From NCBI GenBank assembly GCA_963824935.1, contig CAWGRF010000030.1, positions 1 through 64,000 of the forward strand: DNA of 64,000 nucleotides. Direction: 5' to 3'. The notes beneath the pieces were generated by a model. It made no database searches. It was given only the letters and a program-made list of their open reading frames with translations, and was not told the origin of the DNA. Both the position numbers and the translations under genes were made by a program. The first letter of the stretch is position 1. Each line of letters starts with the position of its first letter. Positions 8,085 through 18,385 of this stretch are shown in pieces. The stretch comes from JACCZX01 sp963824935 (GTDB lineage Bacteria; Pseudomonadota; Gammaproteobacteria; Burkholderiales; Burkholderiaceae_F).

Positions 8085-11000
8085 TCACTTCAGCGAGAAA
8101 TCAACCCGGGTTTTGGCGCCCTGATCCTTGATTCCTTCGGTCGTCAGCTTGGGCTCGACGAGGAACAGTCGCTCGCGCGAAATCTTGCCTTCGGTTTCCA
8201 GCCGGTTGCGCACAACGGTCGCGCGCTGATTGGCGAGTGCACGCAGATCTTCAGGCGTGACGGCGGTATTCGTCACGATCAGCGTTTCCATTTCTGGCGC
8301 CGGAACGGTCTTCGCAATGCCGATGACGTTGCGCGGCTTGTCCGGGATTTTTTCTTCCGCATAGACGGCCGCAATCAGTGCCGGACGTTCCTGCTCGGTG
8401 ATGGTCACCTTGGCCGGGTCGACCGATTCGCCGCCGCCGCGCACCACCTGCTGGACCTTGGCGGCGCGCATCTTGGCGTCGAGCTTCGCCTTTCGGGCAC
8501 CCTCGGTGTCGGCGCTCGGATCGACGCGGCCGATGATGTCGAGCTTGAGTGCCGGACGATCGTTCAGCGCTTTCGCAAGTGTGTCGACGCGCTTGATCTG
8601 TTCGGCCGACAGCGTTGCGCTGCCGGCCGCAAACTCGACGTAGCCGAGTTCTTCGCCGCCGCCAAAGGCCGATGCAAGCGCCGCGAACGGCGCGGTCACG
8701 ATCTTCGTCAGTACGTTGATGATGACCTGGATGATGATGCCGCCGACCGAGAACTTGGGATCGTCCAGCGTTCCGGAGATCGGCAGGTTGATGTCGATCT
8801 CACCGCGCGTGTTCTTCAGCAGCGACACCGCCAGCAGCACCGGCAGCTTGGTCGCGGTCGGACTGTCGACCTTCTCGCCGAACGTGAGCTGATCGAGAAA
8901 CAGGTGGTTGTTGGCATTCAGCTTCTGGTCCTCGACCTTGTACTTCACCTCCATCGACAGCTTGCCCTTGAGGATCGGATAGCCGGCGTACTTGAGCGAA
9001 TACGGCGTCAGGCGCGGCAGATCGACGCCCTTGGTGCGGCCTTCGATGTCGAGGAACAGCGTGGGGTGCAAGCGGGTTCAGACGGCCGTCGATGTTGACC
9101 GGAGCGTCGTCGTCGATCATGCCGGCGAGCGTCATCGTGGCCGGCTCGGTGGCATCGCTCGCCAGCGTCGTCACGGTGCCGCCGAGCCCGGTCATGTTGG
9201 CGGTGTAGTTGGGCTTGATGAAGTTGTCGGTGAAGTTCACGTTGCCGCGCGCGACTTCGATCTGGCCGATGCGGATCACCGGCCGTGGTGCCGACGGGTC
9301 AACTGGTTCCTTTGCCACCGTGGCCGTTGCGGAGCGGGTTTGCGCGGCGGCTTGCGCGGGTTCGTTGCCGGCTGTCTCGCGATCGACCGGCATCGAGACG
9401 TCGGCCGGCTTCGTCGTTGCCGCAGGGGTCGACGGGGGTTTCGATTTCGCCTTCGGCGCTAGTTCAGATTTCGCCTTCGGCGCCAGTTCAGTGGCGGGTT
9501 GACCCTCGCGCTTGATCAGGTCGGCCAGGTTCAGCCGCCCCTGGTCGGACACGATGATGCGTGCGTAAAAATCTGCGAGCGAGATCTTGCCGACCGTCAC
9601 CTCCGGCGGCGGCTCGCCGATCTTCGCGTTGATCTGCTCGAGGTCGAGCACCTGCCACTTGAGCAGGTCGTTCTCGCTGCGCGCGTCGAGCATGTGCAGG
9701 TTCGCGAGCCGGCCACTGCCCTTGTACGCCACCTTCAGCGGTGCTCCGGCCGACGCCTGGTTGACCGCGACATTGCCGCGGGCCGAAAGCAGGGCGCTTG
9801 CAAGCACCGCATTCAGCCGCGCGGCCAGGTATGGACGCACAGCGGCGATATCGAGGCTGCGCGCATCGACGCGCAGATCGGAAGCCAAGGGATTCCAGCG
9901 CGCGCCACCGTTGACTGCGAGCGTGCCGCCGCTGCCGAAGCGCGTGCGCAGCGCGAGTTCGGCGCGCTGCGAACCGTCGCTGACAACGTTGCTGACGGTG
10001 CCGGTGATCGCCGACATGCGCAGCTTCACGTTCGGATCCACCGCCAGATCCTCGAGCTGCAGATCGCCGCGCGCAATCGCCGCTTCCTTGAGCGTGACGC
10101 TCCACGGTTCCGCGGCGGCGGCGCCTTCCTGCTTCTCGGTCGTGCCCGTGGTCTTACCGGGCTTGGCGCGGAATACGGTGAGCCAGTTGATCTGGCCGTC
10201 CGGCAGTCGTCGCACCATCGCGCGCGGGCCGTCGAGCGATAGCTTGGGGATCGTTATCTGGCGCGTGTTGAGATCCAGTTCAGCGCCGTCGATCGTCATG
10301 CCGGCGAGATCGAAGTTCGCTCCGCTGCCCGCAGGCCCACGTAGCTGGACGTCTTTACTGCGCACCGCGATTTCGCGCACTGCGATTTTCATTGCGGGAT
10401 CGGCAGCGGCGAACTCGACGACGCCATTGACATCGCTTTGGCCATCGATGGTCGCGCTGACGACATTTGCGAGATAGCGCGCCGCCGCACGCAACCTGAC
10501 ATCGCGCGCCTCCAGCGCAAGGCGCCCGCCGACCGGTGCCAGTCCGACTTCGCCTTCGAGTTTCAGCGAACCGTGGCCCTCGGCGATGTCGCCGGTTACG
10601 CGAGCCTTGCCGCGCGCGCTGGACGTGGTTGTCAGGTCGCTCGCTTCTGCGGCGAGGTTGACGACCTGCGCCCGGAAGCTGCCCGCGACGTCGTCCAGGT
10701 AGTTCACGGTGCCTTGGTTGACCGCAGCGTGTTTCAGCGTGAAGGCAAACGGTGGAGTTGAACCCGGTGCCGGCGCGGCACTTTCGGCGGGCTTCGCTGA
10801 TGCAGACGCGGGCTTTGGCGTTTCCAGCAGCGGCTGCTTCCCAAACTGAACCCAGTTGATCGCACCACTGACGTCGCGGATGAGTTCGATCGTCGGCGCT
10901 GACAGCACGATGTCGCCGACCACCGCCCGGCGGGCGAAGGGATCGACTTCGTCGAGGACGACGCGCAACGACTTCCAGCCGATCAGCGGCTGTGCGTTTG

Positions 11001-11874
11001 CTGCCGGCGCAGCAAGCACGAACCCGTTGACGACCAATGGGCCCGAAATCAACGTTTGCGCAGCCTGCGCAGGCTTGTCGCCGCTGGCTGGCACGGCGCG
11101 CCGGAAGGCGATGCGCAGGTCTGTGTCGAGCGAGCCGCGCGGCACGGTGAAGTTCAGACGCACGGGCGAGTAGGCGAGATAGGTCGGAATGTCGAGCCCG
11201 TCGAGCTTCACATTGATCGACGACTCGAGCGTCTGATGGAACGGCGTTGTTTCACCGGCCACTGCGATCGGCGAGCCATTGAGCTTCGCCGAGAAAGACG
11301 GCAACACCTTGACTTCGACATCGACCGGGAGGTTCGAGATGAACGGAATGCCAATCGCTATGTCGGACAACGCATGCTTACGACCGGCGACGCGATCGTC
11401 GAAGTTGACCAGGCTACCGGCGACTTCGATGTTGCCGACCGTAAAGCCCGCCGGTTTGTCATCCTCCTTCTTCGGCTTCGCACGCAGACGCTCGATGATG
11501 TCGTCGAAGTTAAAGCGCTGCGGCTCGAGCCGGACGATGTTCGCAGTTAGCCCGTCGATCTTGACGCCGTCGATCACCGGCGCAAACCGCAGCACTGAAG
11601 ATATCGATGCGTTGACTGTTGCTTGCTGCAACGTCAGCAGCGGCGCCGGCTCGCCCGGCAGGCCTTCGATCGTCAGGCCCTTGACCGTTACGCGCAGCGA
11701 ATAGGGATTGGCGCTGATCGATTCAACGCGAACGGTGCGCCCCAATTCGCGCGCCGCGACGGTCTCGATGCCCCAGCGCGCCGCAATCGGAATCGCGAAG
11801 TAACCGACGACGCCGACCAAAACGACGACCGCGATCGCAGCAATCGCGGCGACTTGCCATCGGCCTTTGGCCAT
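8085..11874 (-). CDS. DUF748 / AsmA-like giant envelope protein
   Basis: About 1,263 residues. One N-terminal membrane helix (IAAIAVVVLVGVVGYFAIP) anchors a very long periplasmic beta-rich chain of the AsmA/DUF748 type; relatives are proposed to act in envelope lipid transport. Repeated units read like FTVGNIEVAGSLVNFDD, INWVQFGKQ and INWLTVFRAK. A Lys/Pro/Ala-rich linker lies near residue 810 (KAKSELAPKAKSKPP). The C-terminal part resembles an OmpA-like segment (LKLDIIGRVDPSAD). The frame breaks once near 9075-9090 within an otherwise continuous domain. The start is ATG 11874; GTG at 11880 is the alternative. It begins about 16 bases after the gph stop and is probably co-transcribed. Confidence 0.85.
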
Positions 11875-11889
11875 GACCACTTGGCTTAC

Positions 11890-12558
11890 CTATTTCGCGA
11901 ATAGCGACAAGAGCTCTGATGGCGAGTGAATCACACCATCCGCTCCCCACTCCTGGTAGGGCGTCTCGTTACCCAGGTAACCGTAGCTTGCAACTATCGT
12001 GCCCGTGCCGGCGGCGCGTCCGGCGTCGATGTCGCGCCGATCGTCCCCGACGTAGATTGCAGCCGCAGCACCAACGTCCGCCGCGGCGAGCGCGTGCAGG
12101 ACGGGCGCTGGGTGCGGCTTCGAGAATTTGGTGGTATCGCCGCTGACAACGCACGCGGCACGTTGCGAAAGCCGCAGCGCCTCGACCAGCGGCAATGTGT
12201 ACCGCGCTAGCTTGTTCGTCACGACGCCCCATTTGACGCCGAGCTGCTCCAGATGAAGCAGGGTGTCATCCATCCCAGGAAACAAAGCCGAGTCCACGCA
12301 CAGCGCCGCTTCGTATTCGCGCAGGAACTCCCGCCGCAGCTCGGAATAGCGCGCGTCGTCGGGCCTCACATCAAAAGCGCGCCCGACCATGCCGCGTGCA
12401 CCGTGCGATACGTACGGCCGCAATTCGGAAACCGGAAGCGGCTCGAGGCCGCGCGCGACACGCATTCGATTTGCGGCTGCCGCAAGATCGGGTGCGGTAT
12501 CGGCGAGTGTTCCATCGAGGTCGAGCAGCACCAGCCGGATGCCGTTGCGGACTTTCAT
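11890..12558 (-). CDS. gph: Phosphoglycolate phosphatase (HAD superfamily)
   Basis: 222 residues from ATG 12558 (MKVRNGIRL). It hydrolyses 2-phosphoglycolate in the cytosol. HAD motif I is LLDLDGTLADT (nucleophile and acid Asp), motif II GVVTNK, motif III Lys in KPHPAPVLHAL and motif IV YVGDDRRDIDAGRAAG. Its ATGA overlap with the ubiG stop (12555-12558) matches the usual ubiG-gph pairing in betaproteobacteria. Confidence 0.93.
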   Translation of the reverse strand: MKVRNGIRLVLLDLDGTLADTAPDLAAAANRMRVARGLEPLPVSELRPYVSHGARGMVGRAFDVRPDDARYSELRREFLREYEAALCVDSALFPGMDDTLLHLEQLGVKWGVVTNKLARYTLPLVEALRLSQRAACVVSGDTTKFSKPHPAPVLHALAAADVGAAAAIYVGDDRRDIDAGRAAGTGTIVASYGYLGNETPYQEWGADGVIHSPSELLSLFAK

Positions 12559-13256
12559 TCCTGCTTGCGGCACGCCATTAGATAGTTGACGTCGGTATCG
12601 CTGTTGAGTTCCGCGGTATTCGTCAGCGGGTTGTAGCGCATGCCGATGATCTCTTGTACTTCGAGCCCAGCTGAGCGCGCATGTCGCGACAGTTCGCTTG
12701 GCTTGATGAATTTGGCGTATTCATGCGTGCCGCGCGGCAGAAGGCCTAGGACATACTCGGCGCCGACGATTGCGAGCGCGAAAGCCTTCGCATTGCGGTT
12801 GATCGTCGAAAAGAAGACCCACCCACCGCGTCCGACCAAAGTGGCGCACGCCTGCACAGTCTGTGCGGGTTCTGGAACGTGTTCCAGCATTTCCATGCAG
12901 GTCACAACGTCGAAGCCGCCTGGTTGCTCAGCAGCCAGTGTCTCGGCCGCACATTGTCGATAGTCGACGCGAGCACCGGATTGAAGCGCGTGCAGGCGGG
13001 CAACAGCGAGAGGTTTGTCAGCCAGGTCAATCGCGGTGACAAACGCACTTCTCTGCGCCATCGCTTCGGACAAAACACCGCCGCCGCATCCGACGTCGAG
13101 CACGCGTTTGCCTTTCAGCGGCGCCAAGCGGTCGATCCATGCAAGGCGAGCAGGATTGATGTCGTGCAGCGCCCGCATTGGACCTACAGCGATCCCACCA
13201 TTTCGCAGCGAGCTCGCTGAATTTGTCGAGCTCGGCTTGATCGACGTTGCGTGCAT
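12555..13256 (-). CDS. ubiG: Ubiquinone biosynthesis O-methyltransferase UbiG
   Basis: SAM-dependent methyltransferase performing both O-methylations of ubiquinone synthesis. SAM motif I is VLDVGCGGGVLSEAMA, motif II is FDVVTCMEMLEHVP, and the family end region is MRYNPLTNTAELNSDTDVNYL. The start ATG is at 13256 (MHAT). The next 60 bases read correctly only in another frame, giving VDQAELDKFSELAAKWWDR, the UbiG N-terminal signature, before returning to GPMRALHDINPARL. Two compensating indels near 13249 and 13185 are inferred. A strong terminator separates it from ompA upstream. Confidence 0.92.
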   Translation of the reverse strand: MHATSIKPSSTNSASSLRNGGIAVGPMRALHDINPARLAWIDRLAPLKGKRVLDVGCGGGVLSEAMAQRSAFVTAIDLADKPLAVARLHALQSGARVDYRQCAAETLAAEQPGGFDVVTCMEMLEHVPEPAQTVQACATLVGRGGWVFFSTINRNAKAFALAIVGAEYVLGLLPRGTHEYAKFIKPSELSRHARSAGLEVQEIIGMRYNPLTNTAELNSDTDVNYLMACRKQE

Positions 13257-13286
13257 GGCTCGGATGTTACGCAAACGGTCAAGCGC

Positions 13287-13312
13287 AAAAAAAAGCCCCG
13301 CCGAAGCGGGGC
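13287..13312 (-). terminator. Rho-independent terminator after ompA-like gene
   Basis: Perfect 7-bp GC stem (GCCCCGC/GCGGGGC) with a tetraloop and eight T residues on the minus strand, 27 bases past the stop. It separates ompA from the ubiG-gph-DUF748 unit. Confidence 0.93.
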
Positions 13313-13338
13313 TTAGTCTTGGGTAGAATCTGTTTTTA

Positions 13339-14094
13339 TTATTTACGTACTGGTCGCGTTCCAACCACTTCGACTTCAACGCGGCGGTTCGGCTGCAAGC
13401 AGTCGATTAGCTGCTTCTGATTGCGAACCTCACCCTTCGGCGCCGGATCCGGGCACTGCTTGACCGGATTGCTTTCACCCTTGCCTTCCGTGTAGACGCG
13501 GTTCGGCTCGATACCCTTGCTAACCAGGTAGTCTTTAACAGCCTGCGAGCGACGTTGCGAAAGTTTCAGGTTGTAGGCATCGCTGCCGATGCGGTCTGTG
13601 TAGCCGACTGCAATGATCACCTCCAGCGTGACACCTGCCAGTTTGGACACGAGGTCATCCAACTTGGCGCGGCCTTCCGGACGCAGCGTTGCCTTGTCGA
13701 AATCGAACAACGCATCGGCCGCAAACGTCACCTTCTCGCTGGTCGGAGCAGGCGGCGGTGGCGGTGGCGGTGGCGGCGGTGGCGGCGGCGGTGGCGGCGG
13801 TGGCGGTGGCGGCTCGCAGACCGGGGGCTTCATCAGCGCACGATCGCATTCGCATCCGACCGTCCAGTTCGGGAACGGCGCGCCTTCGATCCTGGTGGTC
13901 GCAGCGCGGTCCACGCTCCAGAACGCGGTTCGCCAGCACAGGCCGAACGGGTTGCGAACGACCACGCCGCGCGGGTCTATGACGTACGGACTCTCGCGCG
14001 GATCGACGATCTTGATGTCCTTCTGCTGGGCTAAAGCTACGCCCGAGACGGTCATCAACGCCGAGGCGACGAGGCCCAGCTTGAAGAATTTCAT
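13339..14094 (-). CDS. ompA: OmpA family outer-membrane/peptidoglycan-binding protein
   Basis: 251 residues. The start at 14094 (MKFFKLGL) has GAGGAG upstream; the signal peptide cleaves after ALA (residue 22). A short N-terminal region with three cysteines (FGLCWRTAF, VGCECDR) precedes an uninterrupted run of about 21 prolines. A C-terminal OmpA domain follows: FAADALFDFDKATLRPEG, NLKLSQRRSQAVKDYL, NRRVEVEVVG. The OmpA domain binds peptidoglycan. There is no eight-strand barrel: the N-terminus is too short, as in many Burkholderiales OmpA-like proteins located by gyrA and ubiG. Confidence 0.9.
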   Translation of the reverse strand: MKFFKLGLVASALMTVSGVALAQQKDIKIVDPRESPYVIDPRGVVVRNPFGLCWRTAFWSVDRAATTRIEGAPFPNWTVGCECDRALMKPPVCEPPPPPPPPPPPPPPPPPPPPPAPTSEKVTFAADALFDFDKATLRPEGRAKLDDLVSKLAGVTLEVIIAVGYTDRIGSDAYNLKLSQRRSQAVKDYLVSKGIEPNRVYTEGKGESNPVKQCPDPAPKGEVRNQKQLIDCLQPNRRVEVEVVGTRPVRK

Positions 14095-14221
14095 AACGGT
14101 GCTCCTCACTCGAGATTCGGAAGTAACCGTCCGGTGCGCAACCGGCCGATCCATACAGATCCGCGTCGCTCGGTGATCGCTTGGGCAAGCGCGGCACTAA
14201 GTGCTTCGGTGCCTGGCTTGC

Positions 14222-15571
14222 CTAAACAGCCCCGCTCGTTAGCAAGACCTGTCGGCAACGATTCTGCCACGCACCTACCGCTGCCATCAGCGTCTTTTCC
14301 AGCGCACCCTCGATATTCGCAAGCGCCTGTCGTTTGTGCACAACAGGCTGGCCTGCAACCCACACATCGCTGACGTGTTCTCGCCCTGCCGCGTACACGA
14401 TTTGCGACACGACGTCATACAGCGGCTGCGTTTCAGTGGATGAAAGATCGAATGCCACGAGGTCGGCTTCCTTGCCGGCTTCGATCGACCCGATGCGGCG
14501 CTCAAGCCCGAGCGCGCGCGCGCCGCCCAGAGTCGCACTCTCGAGCGTGGCCGGTGCGCCAAATGCGCTCGCATCATGCGCTGCACCCTTGGCCAGCAAC
14601 GCAGCCAGGCGAAGTTCGGCCAGCATGTCGATGCGGTTGTTGCTGGCCGCGCCGTCGGTGCCAATTGCAACGTTGACGCCGGCGGCGACCAGCTTCGCGA
14701 CTGGCGCCAGACCGCTGCCGAGCTTCAGATTCGAGGCGGGGCAGTGCGCCATCGAAGCGCCGCGCCGGGCCAGCAATTGAATCTCATGCTCGTCTAAATG
14801 AACCGCGTGCACCGCAATCAATCGCTCCGAAACGATTCCAAGTCGATCAAGCCGTTGCAACGGGCGCATTCCGTGCTTCGCAATTGACTCCGCAATCTCG
14901 CCCTGCGTTTCGTGCACGTGAGTATGAATCGGAAGGTCGAGTTCTTCGGCGAGCACTGCAATGCGCTTCAACGTCTGATCGGCGACCGTGTACGGCGCAT
15001 GCGGCGCTAACGTGAAGCTCGTCAGCGGATCGTTGCGAAACGCATCGCGTGTGGCCAGGCCTTTACGCAAGTAATCCTCGGCGTCCGACGCATACGCCGA
15101 TGGAAACTCGATCGCGATGATGCCGGCCACTACGCGCATGCCGAGGCTGCGCAACCCGCGGATGCTCTCCTCCGGATAGAAATACATGTCCGAACACGTG
15201 GTCGTGCCCGAGCGCAGCATTTCGAACGCGGCCAGTTGCGCGCCATCGTGTACGAAATCGGCCGATACCAGCGCGGCCTCCACCGGCCAGATACGCTCGT
15301 TCAACCACCGCATCAGCGGCAGGTCGTCGCCGACGCCGCGCAACAGCGCCATCGCTGCGTGCGTGTGGCAGTTGACCAATCCCGGCGTTATCGCGTGCGA
15401 GTCGAGCGTGTGCACGCTGCTCGCACGGTAGCGCTGCGCCGCTTCGGCGGACGGCAGAACGTCGACGATATGGCCGTCGGCAATTGCAACCGCGTGCTGC
15501 TCGAGCACGGCGGCACGCGGCACCACCGGCACGACCCAGCGGGCATGGATGAGAGTGTCGATGTCGGTCAT
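14222..15571 (-). CDS. mtaD: TRZ/ATZ amidohydrolase; 5-methylthioadenosine/S-adenosylhomocysteine deaminase-like
   Basis: 449 residues from ATG 15571 (MTDIDTLIHARW); the longer frame adds an unsupported leader. A metal-dependent deaminase of the amidohydrolase fold: HxH in LVNCHTHAAM, metal His in HTHVHETQGE and AVHAVHLDE, catalytic Asp in AIGTDGAASNN. The substrate is assigned by family and by position opposite gyrA, next to ompA and ubiG; guanine or other purine-like substrates are possible. It is divergent from gyrA, with about 130 bases between. Confidence 0.85.
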   Translation of the reverse strand: MTDIDTLIHARWVVPVVPRAAVLEQHAVAIADGHIVDVLPSAEAAQRYRASSVHTLDSHAITPGLVNCHTHAAMALLRGVGDDLPLMRWLNERIWPVEAALVSADFVHDGAQLAAFEMLRSGTTTCSDMYFYPEESIRGLRSLGMRVVAGIIAIEFPSAYASDAEDYLRKGLATRDAFRNDPLTSFTLAPHAPYTVADQTLKRIAVLAEELDLPIHTHVHETQGEIAESIAKHGMRPLQRLDRLGIVSERLIAVHAVHLDEHEIQLLARRGASMAHCPASNLKLGSGLAPVAKLVAAGVNVAIGTDGAASNNRIDMLAELRLAALLAKGAAHDASAFGAPATLESATLGGARALGLERRIGSIEAGKEADLVAFDLSSTETQPLYDVVSQIVYAAGREHVSDVWVAGQPVVHKRQALANIEGALEKTLMAAVGAWQNRCRQVLLTSGAV

Positions 15572-15704
15572 CAATGGCGCCTGAAGCCATCGCTTCAAAT
15601 CCATCCGCGTCAGGCCGCGCGATTACAGCACAGGAAAGCATCGTCGCACGCGAAATCAAGAGCTTCGACTGATAAACTCCGCCTCTTCATTTTTAGGTTC
15701 GCAC

Positions 15705-18335
15705 GTGGATCAATTCGCCAAGGAAACGCTGCCGATTTCGCTCGAAGAAGAGATGCGGCGTTCCTATCTTGATTACGCGATGAGCGTGATCGTCGGCCGC
15801 GCGCTGCCGGATGTGCGCGACGGCCTAAAGCCGGTGCACCGCAGAGTGCTGTTCGCCATGCACGAAAGCAATTACGTGGCCGGGCGGCCGCATGTCAAGT
15901 GTGCGCGCGTGGTCGGCGACGTAATGGGCAAGTATCACCCGCACGGTGATCAGGCGATTTACGACACGCTCGTGCGCATGGCGCAGCCGTTTTCGTTGCG
16001 CTACATGCTGATCGACGGGCAAGGCAATTTCGGCTCGGTCGATGGCGACAATCCGGCGGCGATGCGGTACACCGAGTCTCGGCTGTCGAAAATTGCGGCG
16101 TCGATGCTGGCCGACATCGACAAGGAAACGGTTGACTTCGGGCCGAACTACGACGGCAAGGAGCAAGAGCCGCTGGTGCTGCCGGCGCGGGTGCCGAATC
16201 TGCTGGTCAACGGTTCCGCCGGCATTGCCGTCGGTATGGCCACCAATATTCCGCCGCACAACCTGCGGGAAGTGGTCGACGGTTGTCTCGCGCTGCTGCG
16301 CAACCCGAACGCCAGCGTCGATGAGTTAATCGAGTTGATTCCGGCGCCGGATTTTCCAACGGCCGGAATCATCTACGGCATCGAAGGTGTACGCGAAGGT
16401 TATCGCACGGGCCGCGGGCGCGTCGTGATGCGCGCCAAGGCGCACTTCGAAGAGATCGACAAGGGAACACGCTCGGCGATCATCGTCGATGAGCTGCCTT
16501 ATCAGGTGAACAAGCGCGTGCTGCTCGAGCGTATCGGCGAGATGGTCAACGAGAAGCGCATCGAGGGCATCTCGGATATTCGCGACGAGTCCGACAAGTC
16601 CGGCATGCGCGTCGTGTTCGAGCTGAAGCGCGGCGAGTTGCCAGAAGTCGTGCTGAACAATCTATATAAACAGTCGCAGCTGCAGGATACGTTCGGCATC
16701 AACATGGTGGCGCTGGTCGACGGCCAGCCGCGCCTCCTTAATCTGAAGCAGATGCTCGATGCGTTCCTGTCGCATCGGCGCGAGGTGGTGACGCGGCGCG
16801 TGACGTATGAATTGCGCGAGGCTCGCCAGCGTGGCCATGTGCTCGAGGGCCTGGCGGTGGCGCTGGCGAACATCGATGAATTCATTGCGCTGATCAAAGC
16901 CGCGCCGACGCCGCCGGTGGCCAAGGCCGGCCTGATGGGCCGCGCCTGGGACTCGTCGGTGGTGCGCGAGATGCTGACGCGCTCGGGACGGGACATGAAC
17001 GTCTATCGACCCGAGGCAATGGATCCGCGCTTTGGCCTGCTCGACGATGGACTGTACCGCCTGTCGGATCAGCAAGCCGAGCAGATTCTGCAGATGCGCC
17101 TGCAGCGCCTCACCGGGTTAGAGCAGGACAAGATCGTCAATGAGTATCGCGAGGTGATGGATCAGATCACCGACCTGCTCAATGTGCTTGCCACTCCGGC
17201 ACGTATTACCGACGTCATTGGCGATGAATTGCTCGCGCTGAAAAGCGAGTTTGGTGACGAGCGCCGTTCCGAGATCGTGCGCAGCGCTCAGGATCTGATC
17301 ACCGAGGATCTGATCACGCCGGAGGATATGGTCGTTACGTTGTCGCACGCCGGCTATATAAAGAGCCAGCCGCTCGCCGACTATCGCGCGCAACGCCGCG
17401 GTGGACGCGGCAAGCAGGCAGCGGGCACACGACAGGACGACTGGATCGACCAGCTCTTCATCGCCCATACGCACGACACGATCCTGTGCTTCTCTGATCG
17501 CGGCCGGTTGTATTGGCTGAAAGTGTGGGAAGTGCCGCAAGGAACGCGCAACGCGCGCGGCAGGCCGATCGTCAACATGTTTCCGTTGATGGAAAACGAA
17601 AAAATCACGGTGGTGTTGCCGATCAAGCAGTACGACGCGGAGCATTTCGTGTTCATGGCCACCGCGATGGGTACCGTGAAGAAGACCGCGCTGACGGATT
17701 TTTCGAATCCACGTAAGGCCGGCATCATCGCAGTCGATCTCGATCCGGGCGATTACCTGATCGGCGCTGCGATTACCGACGGCAAGCATGACGTGATGCT
17801 GTTTTCGGACGCCGGCAAGGCGGTGCGCTTTGACGAGAACGACGTGCGCCCGATGGGTCGGCAGGCGCGCGGCGTGCGCGGCATGTGGCTGGACGAGGGC
17901 CAGCAGGTGATCGCGATGCTGGTCGCCGAAGACGAGCGGCAGAGCGTGCTAACAGCGACTGAAAACGGCTACGGCAAACGCACGCCGATCGCCGAATACA
18001 CACGTCACTCGCGTGCCACGCGCGGAATGATCGCGATTTCGACCAGCGAGAGAAACGGTAAGGTGGTGGCGGCCACGCTGGTGCGCAACGACGACGAAGT
18101 GATGCTGATCACGACCGGTGGTGTGCTGATTCGTACGCGCGTCGCCGAAATTCGCGAGATGGGGCGCGCTACGCAGGGCGTGACTTTGATTGCGCTCGAT
18201 GACGGCACACGGCTGTCCGGTCTGCAGCGCGTGGTCGAGCGCGACAGCGATGTGGTCAATGGTGACAATGGTCAGACCACCGCCGTCGGTACGGGCGACA
18301 ATGGCTCCGTAGACGAAGCCCCGCCGCAAGGCTGA
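15705..18335 (+). CDS. gyrA: DNA gyrase subunit A
   Basis: 876 residues from GTG 15705 (MDQFAKETLP), preceded by TTTTTAGG. It is the cleavage and rejoining subunit of gyrase, acting with GyrB to introduce negative supercoils. Catalytic Tyr122 lies in AAMRYTESRL. The GyrA box QRRGGRG at about residue 563 separates it from ParC and marks the DNA-wrapping C-terminal domain. The quinolone-resistance region reads YHPHGDQAIYD, with Gln at position 83 (codon CAG at 15951) where Ser or Thr is usual, and Asp87 retained. The frame is intact over 2.6 kb. Next gene: pheA. Confidence 0.97.
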   Translation: MDQFAKETLPISLEEEMRRSYLDYAMSVIVGRALPDVRDGLKPVHRRVLFAMHESNYVAGRPHVKCARVVGDVMGKYHPHGDQAIYDTLVRMAQPFSLRYMLIDGQGNFGSVDGDNPAAMRYTESRLSKIAASMLADIDKETVDFGPNYDGKEQEPLVLPARVPNLLVNGSAGIAVGMATNIPPHNLREVVDGCLALLRNPNASVDELIELIPAPDFPTAGIIYGIEGVREGYRTGRGRVVMRAKAHFEEIDKGTRSAIIVDELPYQVNKRVLLERIGEMVNEKRIEGISDIRDESDKSGMRVVFELKRGELPEVVLNNLYKQSQLQDTFGINMVALVDGQPRLLNLKQMLDAFLSHRREVVTRRVTYELREARQRGHVLEGLAVALANIDEFIALIKAAPTPPVAKAGLMGRAWDSSVVREMLTRSGRDMNVYRPEAMDPRFGLLDDGLYRLSDQQAEQILQMRLQRLTGLEQDKIVNEYREVMDQITDLLNVLATPARITDVIGDELLALKSEFGDERRSEIVRSAQDLITEDLITPEDMVVTLSHAGYIKSQPLADYRAQRRGGRGKQAAGTRQDDWIDQLFIAHTHDTILCFSDRGRLYWLKVWEVPQGTRNARGRPIVNMFPLMENEKITVVLPIKQYDAEHFVFMATAMGTVKKTALTDFSNPRKAGIIAVDLDPGDYLIGAAITDGKHDVMLFSDAGKAVRFDENDVRPMGRQARGVRGMWLDEGQQVIAMLVAEDERQSVLTATENGYGKRTPIAEYTRHSRATRGMIAISTSERNGKVVAATLVRNDDEVMLITTGGVLIRTRVAEIREMGRATQGVTLIALDDGTRLSGLQRVVERDSDVVNGDNGQTTAVGTGDNGSVDEAPPQG

Positions 18336-18385
18336 CGTGCCATCGCGATCGCTGACGCACGAATGTGCCGTTTTCGAGCGGCGCC

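Noticed and set aside
8904..11904. Several plus-strand frames over 100 codons opposite the DUF748 gene
   Set aside because: Arg/Ala-rich antisense shadows with no domain signal.
13655..14197. Alternative frames with Ala/Thr or Gly runs over the proline repeat
   Set aside because: They are by-products of the GGC/GGT repeat; the OmpA frame has signal peptide, domain, terminator and ribosome site.
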